Source: Flavobacterium seoulense (GTDB lineage Bacteria; Bacteroidota; Bacteroidia; Flavobacteriales; Flavobacteriaceae). From it: 64,000 bases of DNA. Below are positions 1-7,052 of the stretch, piece by piece. Position 1 is the stretch's first letter. The number at the start of each line of letters is the position of its first letter. The position numbers were made by a program, and so were the translations under genes. The stretch is taken from assembly GCF_000695795.1 (NCBI RefSeq), contig NZ_JNCA01000021.1:1-64000 (forward strand). Reading direction: 5' to 3'. Under the pieces are notes generated by a model. The model saw nothing but the letters and a program-made list of their open reading frames with translations, was not told where the DNA came from and ran no database searches.

Positions 1-17
1 TGCTTTTTAGCACAGTT

Positions 18-53
18 CATTACGAGTCCCGACACTTCGGGACGAAGTAATCA
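18..53. repeat. Palindromic dispersed-repeat-like element
   Basis: Nested inverted repeat. Outer arms ATTAC (19-23) and GTAAT (47-51) enclose a GC-rich stem GTCCCGA (26-32) paired with TCGGGAC (37-43). The layout CATTACGAG...CGAAGTAATC resembles the CATTGCGAG...CGAAGCAATC repeat seen between genes in many Bacteroidota. The family assignment is from memory; the palindrome itself is read directly. Confidence 0.6.
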
Positions 54-81
54 CACTAAGATTAGAGAGATAATACCAATC

Positions 82-207
82 TTAATTCTTAATTCTTAAT
101 TCTTAATTCTTAATTCTTAATTCTTAATTCTTAATTCTTAATTCTTAATTCTTAATTCTTAATTCTTAATTCTTAATTCTTAATTCTTAATTCTTAATTC
201 TTAATTC
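82..207. repeat. Perfect 18-copy heptamer tandem array (TTAATTC)n
   Basis: Eighteen uninterrupted, identical 7-bp units TTAATTC run from 82 to 207. The last unit supplies the stop codon and final Asn codon of trmH on the minus strand (AAT TAA). The array therefore starts exactly at the gene end, and copy-number change would not alter the protein upstream of its last residue. No hairpin or gene lies inside. This is a simple-sequence array prone to slippage. Confidence 0.97.
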
Positions 208-890
208 TTTTTAGGATTTTCTTCATAATAACGTGCTTCAATTCGTTTAATATCTTTAATCGAATTTCTAGCCCAATCCAAACGTTTTTCTAAAATTTCA
301 GCATCGGTCAATTGCCAGTTAATATCTGATCGTCGCAATCTGTTCGTTAAATCCTGAATAATAATGGCTGCCGAAACCGAAATATTTAAACTCTCGGTAA
401 AACCTACCATTGGAATTTTAAGAAATCCATCGGCGTTTTTCATCACTTCTTCCGACAAACCTTCTTTTTCAGTCCCAAAAAACAAAGCGCTGGGTTTAGT
501 AATATCAAACTTTTCTACCGTACAATCCATTTCGTGCGGCGTAGTGGCTATAATTTGGTAACCCTGATTTTTTAACGAACTAATACATCCTGAAACCGAA
601 TCGTGTCTTTTAATATCAACCCATTTTTGAGCACCTAATGCAATTTGCTTGTCGATGCGTTTACCAAAACGTTCTTCGATTACATTCAATTCCTGAATTC
701 CAAAAACCTCACAGCTACGCATCACTGCCGAGGTATTGTGCAACTGAAAAACATCTTCAACAGCTACAGTAAAATGCTTGGTTCTGTTTTTTAAAACTTC
801 TAAAAAACGTTCTTTACGGTTATCAGTCAGTATATTTTCAAGAAATGCGAGGTAATCTAAATCAATCATTTTTATTTGTATTTGGCGCAA
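201..890 (-). CDS. trmH: tRNA (guanosine-2'-O-)-methyltransferase, TrmH/SpoU family
   Basis: SPOUT-fold RNA 2'-O-methyltransferase, most likely modifying G18 in the tRNA D-loop with S-adenosylmethionine. The 229-residue length is that of bacterial TrmH. Visible motifs are FTVAVEDVFQLHNTSAVMRSC near residues 40-60 (motif 1 with the catalytic-type Arg), FFGTEKEGLS near 137-146 (motif 2), and IPMVGFTESLNISVSAAI near 160-177 (motif 3, knot region). An internal ATG at codon 8 (MIDLDY) is an equally plausible start. The stop codon lies inside the heptamer array downstream. The gene is divergent from cobB. Specificity for tRNA G18 rather than another 2'-O site is inferred from the overall resemblance to TrmH. 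Confidence 0.88.
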   Translation of the reverse strand: MRQIQIKMIDLDYLAFLENILTDNRKERFLEVLKNRTKHFTVAVEDVFQLHNTSAVMRSCEVFGIQELNVIEERFGKRIDKQIALGAQKWVDIKRHDSVSGCISSLKNQGYQIIATTPHEMDCTVEKFDITKPSALFFGTEKEGLSEEVMKNADGFLKIPMVGFTESLNISVSAAIIIQDLTNRLRRSDINWQLTDAEILEKRLDWARNSIKDIKRIEARYYEENPKKN

Positions 891-911
891 AAATAGTAAA
901 AAGAAAAAAAA

Positions 912-1003
912 GCCACGAATGGACTGATTTCTTTATCGAAATTCAATCACAAATTACATGAATTAGCACTTATTAATTTGTGTGAATTTGTGTAATTTGC
1001 GGT
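912..1003. repeat. Imperfect palindromic intergenic repeat
   Basis: The intergenic region between trmH and cobB starts with GCCACGAAT and ends with AATTTGCGGTG. AT-rich words between them (CACAAATTACATGAATT, AATTTGTGTGAATTTG) pair imperfectly. This is the CCACGAATT-type intergenic repeat common in flavobacteria. The same word family recurs at 20666-20706. It may shape the 5' untranslated region of cobB; no promoter was recognised here. Confidence 0.45.
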
Positions 1004-1049
1004 GATTCTTTTCTTGTAATAAAAAAATCATATAATCCCTCAAATCAAT

Positions 1050-1745
1050 ATGAAGAAAAAATTAGTCGTTTTAACAGGAGCCGGAATCAGTGCCGAAAGT
1101 GGTTTAAAAACTTTTAGAGACAGCGACGGACTCTGGGAAGGACACAATGTAATGGACGTAGCTTCGCCGGAAGGATGGCGAAAAAACCCCGAATTGGTTT
1201 TGGATTTTTACAATCAAAGAAGACGCCAACTCAAAGAAGTAAAACCTAATTTGGGACATCGGGAATTAGCCCAGCTTCAAATTCATTTTGATGTGCATAT
1301 TATTACACAAAATGTAGATGATTTGCATGAACGCGCCGGCAGCAAAAAAGTATTACATCTGCATGGTGAACTCTTAAAAGTAAGAAGTACGAAGAACACT
1401 AAGTTTATTCTGGAATGGGAAGGTGATTTGAATTTAGGCGATGTCGATAGTCAAAAAAATCAATTGCGTCCGCATATTGTTTGGTTTGGCGAGTCAGTTC
1501 CTGCTTTTGATGAAGCCATTACTATTACTGAAACCGCCGATTATTTTGCTGTTATTGGTACTTCCTTACAAGTGTATCCCGCTGCCGGTTTAATCGCTTT
1601 TGTACCTCAAAATATTCCTGTTTTTTATATCGATCCAAATCCTATCCAGATTCCGGATTTGAGAAATCCTTTAGAAACTATTCCGCTAAATGCCAGCGAA
1701 GGCGTTCCGTATTTAAAAAATAGCTTATTGGCCCAATTTCAATAA
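1050..1745 (+). CDS. cobB: Sir2-family NAD-dependent protein deacylase (CobB type, no zinc cysteines)
   Basis: NAD-dependent lysine deacylase. The Rossmann NAD motif GAGISAESGLKTFR is at residues 10-23, TQNVDDLHERAG at 86-97, and the catalytic His of HLHG is His105. FYNQRRRQL at 53-61 carries the Tyr/Arg pair (Tyr54, Arg57) that in E. coli CobB and SIRT5 recognises succinyl-lysine, so desuccinylase as well as deacetylase activity is expected. The 231-residue protein contains no cysteine, so the usual Zn-binding Cys4 module is absent and its place (about 110-145) is taken by a short loop. It is divergent from trmH and upstream of purB, without obvious operon partners. Confidence 0.9.
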   Translation: MKKKLVVLTGAGISAESGLKTFRDSDGLWEGHNVMDVASPEGWRKNPELVLDFYNQRRRQLKEVKPNLGHRELAQLQIHFDVHIITQNVDDLHERAGSKKVLHLHGELLKVRSTKNTKFILEWEGDLNLGDVDSQKNQLRPHIVWFGESVPAFDEAITITETADYFAVIGTSLQVYPAAGLIAFVPQNIPVFYIDPNPIQIPDLRNPLETIPLNASEGVPYLKNSLLAQFQ

Positions 1746-1777
1746 AAGAAGAAAAAAATAACTCAAACAAGTAAAAA

Positions 1778-1812
1778 ACTTCTAACTTCTAACGGCTAGC
1801 TTCTAACTTCTC
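1778..1812. repeat. Five-unit degenerate heptamer array upstream of purB
   Basis: Five 7-bp units in strict register: ACTTCTA, ACTTCTA, ACGGCTA, GCTTCTA, ACTTCTC. The array ends 2 bp before the TATATTTG -7 element of purB, so it occupies the place of the -33 region. It is related in period and composition to the arrays at 82-207 and 17423-17478. Confidence 0.8.
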
Positions 1813-1814
1813 AT

Positions 1815-1822
1815 TATATTTG
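1815..1822 (+). promoter_or_regulatory. purB -7 promoter element
   Basis: TATATTTG matches the Bacteroidota TAnnTTTG -7 consensus 26 bp before the purB ATG. No clear TTTG is found at the -33 distance, where the heptamer array lies instead. Confidence 0.55.
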
Positions 1823-1847
1823 TGCCTTTCGAAAAAATATCAAAACA

Positions 1848-3194
1848 ATGACGACTTTAAACGAATTGAATGCTATCTCTCCTATCGATGGAAGATATAG
1901 AAATAAAACTCAAAACTTAGCTCCTTTTTTCTCAGAAGAAGCTTTAATCAAATACCGTGTATTAGTAGAAGTTGAATATTTTATCTCTTTATGCGAAGTA
2001 CCTTTGCCACAGTTAAAAAACGTAGATTCTAATTTATTTGAAAGTTTACGTGCTATTTATAAAAATTTCTCTACTGAAGATGCGCTTTGGATTAAAGAAA
2101 CTGAAAAAGTAACTAATCACGATGTTAAAGCCGTTGAATATTTTATCAAAGATGCTTTTGAAAAATTAGGTTTATCAGAATACAAAGAATTCATCCATTT
2201 TGGGTTGACTTCTCAGGATATCAACAATACCGCTATTCCGCTTTCGACAAAAGAAGCTTTTGAGCAGGTGTATATGCCTACACTAGTTACTTTAATTTCT
2301 AAATTAAAAGAATTAAGCGCAGAATGGAAGGATGTACCAATGCTTGCCCGCACTCACGGACAACCGGCTTCTCCTACCCGTTTAGGTAAAGAAATTGCAG
2401 TTTTTGTAGAGCGTATCGAAGAGCAAATGCGTTTGTTATTCAACACTCCGTTTGCAGCTAAATTTGGTGGAGCAACCGGAAATTACAATGCGCATCACGT
2501 GGCTTATCCACAAATTGACTGGAAACAATTCGGGACTAAATTTGTTGAAGAAAACCTTGGATTACACCATTCGTTCCCAACAACCCAAATTGAGCACTAC
2601 GATCATTTTGCAGCATTTTTTGATGCTTTAAAGAGAATCAACAATATTATTATCGATTTAGACCGTGATATCTGGACGTATGTGTCGATGGAATATTTCA
2701 AACAAAAAATCAAAGCGGGAGAAATTGGTTCATCGGCTATGCCACATAAAGTAAATCCAATTGATTTTGAAAATTCAGAAGGAAACTTAGGAATTGCTAA
2801 CGCTATTTTCGAGCATTTATCGGCTAAATTACCTATTTCAAGATTGCAGCGCGATTTGACTGACAGTACTGTTTTAAGAAATGTGGGGGTACCAATGGGA
2901 CATACTATCATTGCATTTGAAGCTACTTTGAAAGGATTAAACAAATTGTTGTTGAACGAGTCTAAATTCCACGAAGATTTAGAAAACAACTGGGCTGTTG
3001 TTGCCGAAGCTATCCAGACAATTTTACGTCGTGAGGCTTATCCAAATCCTTATGAGGCTTTAAAAGGCTTGACCAGAACAAACGAAGCGATTACTAAAAA
3101 ATCAATGCATGAGTTCATTGGAACATTAGAAGTTTCGGATGAAATTAAAGCCGAATTATTAAAAATAACACCAAGTAACTTTTTAGGAATCTAA
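1848..3194 (+). CDS. purB: Adenylosuccinate lyase
   Basis: Cytosolic fumarase/aspartase-superfamily lyase. It cleaves SAICAR to AICAR plus fumarate and adenylosuccinate to AMP plus fumarate in purine synthesis. At 448 residues it belongs to the long E. coli-type PurB class, starting with LNAISPIDGRY. Seen motifs: FGLTSQDINNTA near 123-134, ARTHGQPASPTRLGKE near 166-181, and the superfamily signature SSAMPHKVNPIDFENSEGN near 295-313 with the catalytic Ser loop. It is monocistronic by context, with its own -7 element upstream and a strong terminator downstream. Confidence 0.97.
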   Translation: MTTLNELNAISPIDGRYRNKTQNLAPFFSEEALIKYRVLVEVEYFISLCEVPLPQLKNVDSNLFESLRAIYKNFSTEDALWIKETEKVTNHDVKAVEYFIKDAFEKLGLSEYKEFIHFGLTSQDINNTAIPLSTKEAFEQVYMPTLVTLISKLKELSAEWKDVPMLARTHGQPASPTRLGKEIAVFVERIEEQMRLLFNTPFAAKFGGATGNYNAHHVAYPQIDWKQFGTKFVEENLGLHHSFPTTQIEHYDHFAAFFDALKRINNIIIDLDRDIWTYVSMEYFKQKIKAGEIGSSAMPHKVNPIDFENSEGNLGIANAIFEHLSAKLPISRLQRDLTDSTVLRNVGVPMGHTIIAFEATLKGLNKLLLNESKFHEDLENNWAVVAEAIQTILRREAYPNPYEALKGLTRTNEAITKKSMHEFIGTLEVSDEIKAELLKITPSNFLGI

Positions 3195-3216
3195 TTAGAA
3201 AAACATATTTATTTTT

Positions 3217-3246
3217 AAAAAGCTATCCTAATCGATAGCTTTTTTT
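3217..3246 (+). terminator. Rho-independent terminator of purB
   Basis: Arms AAAAAGCTATC (3217-3227) and GATAGCTTTTT (3234-3244) form an 11-bp stem with a 6-nt loop that runs into a T tract. It lies 23 bp after the purB stop. Confidence 0.85.
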
Positions 3247-3333
3247 GTAAAACCATATTAATTATACAATAAAATTGCATAACAAAAGTCGTTTTATTAT
3301 ATTTAGCAGAATTGTAAAAACACCGAATACTAT

Positions 3334-5571
3334 ATGAGTACAGTCTCCGCAGTTGCTGAAGCATCACATCATTTAAAACCCTTAATCAGCGATTTAGGAT
3401 TAATCCTTATGACTGCAGGAATTGCAGTATTGTTGTTTAAGAAAATGAAGCAACCCTTAGTTTTAGGATACTTAATTGCCGGATTTTTAGCTGGAAACCA
3501 CTTTGATTTTTTCCCTTCCATAAGAGATATGCGAAGTGTTGAAGTCTGGGCCGAAATTGGGGTTATTTTTCTTCTTTTTAGTTTGGGACTCGAATTTAGT
3601 TTTAAGAAACTGATGAAAGTGGGCGGTACCTCCTCTATCACGGCGATTACCCAAATCGTTTTTATGACCATTATAGGTTACTGTGTAGGACAATGGATGG
3701 GCTGGGACAATATGGATAGTATTTTCCTGGGTGCAACACTTTCAATTTCATCAACAACCATTATTATCAGGGCATTTGACGAACTGGGTGTTAAAGGGAA
3801 AAAATTCGTCGGAATCGTATTTGGAGCCTTAATTGTCGAAGATATTGTCGCTATTTTAATGCTAGTTTTATTGTCTACTATTGCCGTAAGTAATCAGGTT
3901 TCGGGAGGCGAATTAATACAATCGGTATTAAAATTAATTTTCTTTTTAATCATCTGGTTCTTAGGAGGAATTTTTATTATTCCAACAATCCTGAAAAAAG
4001 CAAAACACCTTTTGACCGACGAGATGCTGCTTATTATTTCGGTAGCACTTTGTTTGATGATGGTGATGTTTGCTGCCAATGTTGGTTTTTCTCCTGCTTT
4101 GGGTGCTTTTATTATGGGATCCATTATTGCTGAAACTACGCAGGCTGAAAAAATCGAACATTTAATACAGCCTGTAAAAGATTTATTTGGAGCCGTTTTC
4201 TTTGTATCTGTGGGAATGTTAATTAATCCTGACACTTTAATTACTTATGCCTTACCTGTTGCTTTAATTACCTTAGTAACTGTTTTTGGAAAAGCATTAA
4301 GTTCCTCCGCCGGAGCTTTAATTTCGGGACAACCTTTAAAACAATCTGTACAAACCGGAATGAGTCTGGCGCAAATTGGAGAGTTTTCTTTTATCATTGC
4401 AACTCTTGGAATGACCTTAAAAGTAACCAGTGAGTTTTTATATCCAATAATCGTTGCCGTATCAGCAATTACTACTTTTACGACTCCTTTTTTAATTAAA
4501 TATGCCGAACCTTTCTCTGAAAAATTAGAACAAAAACTACCCCGAAGATGGGTAAGACGAATTGATCGTTATAGTGCTAATGCACAGGCTATTCAATCAG
4601 TAAGTACATGGCAGGTGGTTATTAGAGCCCATGTGGTACAAATTATACTGCATGCTATTATTATCACTTCTATCATCTTGATGTCTTCAAAATTTGTGAT
4701 GCCATTAGTCGAAAATTCGAGATTTGGAAACGCTATTGCTGCATTAATCACCATGATTGCTATTTCTCCTTTTTTATGGGCGCTTTCATTACGCAGAGTC
4801 GCCGTAAAAGAAGTCGATCAGTTATTTGAAGAACGAAAATACCGAGGTCCTATTTTGATGCTTTTCTTTTTCAGAATGGGATTAGCTGTATTTTACATTG
4901 GATTTTTATTAAATATCTTTTTCTCACCTGTAACAGCCTTTTTTGCTCTGGTATTTGCTATTGTTATTTATTTGTTTTTTCCGAAAAAACTACACGAGCA
5001 ATACCACAAAATTGAAAATCATTTCCTTACCAATCTCAACGACAGAGAAGAAAAGAAAATCGACCGACGCTATGCTAATTTACATCCCTGGGACGGACAC
5101 ATGACTACTTTTGAAATTTCAAAAGAATCTAATTTGGCAGGAAAAACATTGCGTGAAATAAAAATGAGAGAATTGGTAGGTGTTAATATTGCTTATATTA
5201 AACGTGGCGAACTTATTATTCAAATTCCTAACAAATTAGAGCGTTTGTTTCCTGGTGATGAAATATGTGTGATAGGAACTGACGCACAGGTAAAAGAATT
5301 TTCTAATTTCCTTACTCAAAATGAGGTTGCTATCCCAAGAAAAGTCACAGAACAAATTATATTACGCCAAATTGAATTAACTAACGAAGAATTCATAGGA
5401 AAATCAGTAGGACAATCTAAGTTAAGAGAACGCACACATGGCTTATTAGTAGGCGTTGAACGAAAAGGGCAGCGTATTCTTAACCCGGAATCGAATATTA
5501 TTTTAGAAAAAAATGATTTGATATGGCTGGTAGGTGAGAAACGATTAATGGCTGAGATATTTAAAGAGTAA
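3334..5571 (+). CDS. CPA2-family monovalent cation/proton antiporter with TrkA-C domains
   Basis: Inner-membrane Na+(K+)/H+ exchanger of the KefB/CPA2 type. About twelve hydrophobic segments cover residues 20-390, including the conserved region SATLSISSTTIIIRAFDELG-like near 130-150 and NVGFSPALGAFIMGSIIAET near 248-267. Further membrane segments occupy 430-560. The soluble tail carries two RCK_C/TrkA-C-like modules: about 590-665 (SNLAGKTLREIKMRELVGVNI...PGDEICVIG) and 670-745 (EFIGKSVGQSKLRERTHGLLVGV...NDLIWLVG). These usually gate transport in response to ligands. No NAD-binding RCK_N domain was seen between the membrane part and the tail. It is followed by a terminator and stands alone. 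Confidence 0.88.
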   Translation: MSTVSAVAEASHHLKPLISDLGLILMTAGIAVLLFKKMKQPLVLGYLIAGFLAGNHFDFFPSIRDMRSVEVWAEIGVIFLLFSLGLEFSFKKLMKVGGTSSITAITQIVFMTIIGYCVGQWMGWDNMDSIFLGATLSISSTTIIIRAFDELGVKGKKFVGIVFGALIVEDIVAILMLVLLSTIAVSNQVSGGELIQSVLKLIFFLIIWFLGGIFIIPTILKKAKHLLTDEMLLIISVALCLMMVMFAANVGFSPALGAFIMGSIIAETTQAEKIEHLIQPVKDLFGAVFFVSVGMLINPDTLITYALPVALITLVTVFGKALSSSAGALISGQPLKQSVQTGMSLAQIGEFSFIIATLGMTLKVTSEFLYPIIVAVSAITTFTTPFLIKYAEPFSEKLEQKLPRRWVRRIDRYSANAQAIQSVSTWQVVIRAHVVQIILHAIIITSIILMSSKFVMPLVENSRFGNAIAALITMIAISPFLWALSLRRVAVKEVDQLFEERKYRGPILMLFFFRMGLAVFYIGFLLNIFFSPVTAFFALVFAIVIYLFFPKKLHEQYHKIENHFLTNLNDREEKKIDRRYANLHPWDGHMTTFEISKESNLAGKTLREIKMRELVGVNIAYIKRGELIIQIPNKLERLFPGDEICVIGTDAQVKEFSNFLTQNEVAIPRKVTEQIILRQIELTNEEFIGKSVGQSKLRERTHGLLVGVERKGQRILNPESNIILEKNDLIWLVGEKRLMAEIFKE

Positions 5572-5586
5572 TTTTCATTTTAAATA

Positions 5587-5629
5587 CAATCAAAAATACC
5601 TGAACGATTTGTTCAGGTATTTTTGATTG
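5587..5629 (+). terminator. Terminator after antiporter gene
   Basis: Perfect 19-bp inverted repeat, arms 5587-5605 and 5611-5629, loop GATTT, with T-rich sequence in the 3' arm. It lies 15 bp beyond the antiporter stop. Confidence 0.85.
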
Positions 5630-5776
5630 TTTTCGTTCTAAAAATAAAGCCTTTAGAGCTATTTTTTCAATTGAATTTTAAGTAAATTTATAGTATCAAG
5701 ATATAATTATCCTGCAATTTCCTCTAGGAAATTCTATAAGAGCACTAACTAAATACTAATTGAAAAACTATTTAAA

Positions 5777-6676
5777 ATGGCATTTATAGATTATTACAAA
5801 GTATTAGAAGTAGACAAAAAGGCTACGGAAGCGGAGATTAAAAAAGCCTTCCGGAAATTAGCTCGTAAATACCATCCCGACATTAACCCCAATGATAAAG
5901 ATGCTGAAAAGAAATTCAAAGAAATCAATGAGGCTAATGAAGTTTTAGGCAACGCTGAAAAAAGAAAAAAATACGATGCCTACGGTGAAAACTGGCAACA
6001 CGCCGCCGAATTTGAAAAAGCCAATCAGCGGCAAACGTATTACGGCAAAACGGGTTCTCATGAAGAATTTAATTCTTACGGAAGAGATGGCGATGATTAT
6101 TCTGATTTCTTCGAATCTTTATTTGGCAACAGTGGTCGAAATCGTGGCAGAAGCCAACAATTTAAAGGAAGTGATTTTAGTACTGAACTACATCTTGACC
6201 TAGCAGAAGTATATACTACTCAAAAAAAGACCGTTAGTGTTAACGGGAAGAATATTCGTTTTACCATTCCTGCCGGTGTTGAAAACGGACAAACCATTAA
6301 AATTTCAGGACATGGCGGAGACGGTATTGGCGGCGGACCAAAAGGTGATTTGTACATTACTTTTTCGATAGAAAACCATCCTGATTTTAAAAGAGATAAA
6401 AACAATTTATACACTACCGCAACCATCGATTTGTATAAAGCTGTTTTAGGTGGCGAGATTACTGTGCCCACTTTTGACGGGAAAGTAAAACTAAAAATTA
6501 CACCGGGAACCCAAAACGGAACGCAAGTAAAATTGAAAGGAAAAGGATTCCCTGTTTACAAAAACGAAGGTCATTTTGGCGATTTATACATTACTTTTCA
6601 GGTAAAAATCCCAACAAATCTCACTAACAAAGAACTGGAATTATTTACTGAACTATCTAAATTAAGAGCATCATGA
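5777..6676 (+). CDS. cbpA: CbpA-like DnaJ-class co-chaperone
   Basis: Cytosolic J-domain protein that stimulates DnaK ATPase. The J domain occupies residues 1-70 with the HPD motif ([10 protein letters not shown] near 32-41). A Gly-rich/charged linker lies at 75-130 ([16 protein letters not shown]). DnaJ C-terminal substrate-binding beta domains follow at about 135-290 ([30 protein letters not shown]). No CxxCxGxG zinc-finger repeats are present, which makes it a class II/CbpA protein and not canonical DnaJ. It overlaps the next gene by 4 bp (ATGA), and that gene is a CbpM-like modulator, which supports the CbpA assignment. Confidence 0.92.
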   Translation: MAFIDYYKVLEVDKKATEAEIKKAFRKLARKYHPDINPNDKDAEKKFKEINEANEVLGNAEKRKKYDAYGENWQHAAEFEKANQRQTYYGKTGSHEEFNSYGRDGDDYSDFFESLFGNSGRNRGRSQQFKGSDFSTELHLDLAEVYTTQKKTVSVNGKNIRFTIPAGVENGQTIKISGHGGDGIGGGPKGDLYITFSIENHPDFKRDKNNLYTTATIDLYKAVLGGEITVPTFDGKVKLKITPGTQNGTQVKLKGKGFPVYKNEGHFGDLYITFQVKIPTNLTNKELELFTELSKLRAS

Positions 6677-6966
6677 GTACCGAAAACTTTATTCCCCTAA
6701 CCACATTATGCCTGCATTATAAACTCGAAATTAGTTTTTTTAATACTCTAAATGAGAATGGCTTAATCGAAATTCAATTTGTCGATAACATTCAATATGT
6801 ACACAAGGAATCTATATATGAGATCGAAAAAATAGTGCGAATGCATCAGGATCTTGAAGTAAATATTGAAGGAATTGATGTGGTGCTTAATTTACTTCAA
6901 AAAATTGATGCGCTACAAACTGAACTATTACAAGTAAGAAACCGATTGTTGCTGTATGAAAACTAA
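6673..6966 (+). CDS. cbpM: CbpM-like chaperone modulator
   Basis: Small (97 aa) MerR-HTH-like protein. [29 protein letters not shown] at the N-terminus matches the CbpM fold, followed by [40 protein letters not shown] and a C-terminal helix. CbpM binds the J domain of CbpA and blocks its action on DnaK. Translational coupling to cbpA through the ATGA overlap is the strongest support. It is unlikely to bind DNA itself. Confidence 0.85.
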   Translation: MSTENFIPLTTLCLHYKLEISFFNTLNENGLIEIQFVDNIQYVHKESIYEIEKIVRMHQDLEVNIEGIDVVLNLLQKIDALQTELLQVRNRLLLYEN

Positions 6967-7052
6967 CTCCATGACTATAAAACAAGTAGGAAATCAATTA
7001 TTTTTTATATTTTTAGCAACTTATTAAAAAATAACCAACCAAAATCCTACTG

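Noticed and set aside
82..207. Regular repeat array resembling a CRISPR
   Set aside because: Units are 7 bp with no spacers; this is a simple tandem array.
2603..2989. Minus-strand ORF inside purB
   Set aside because: Shadow of a strongly conserved gene on the other strand; no independent start context or motifs.
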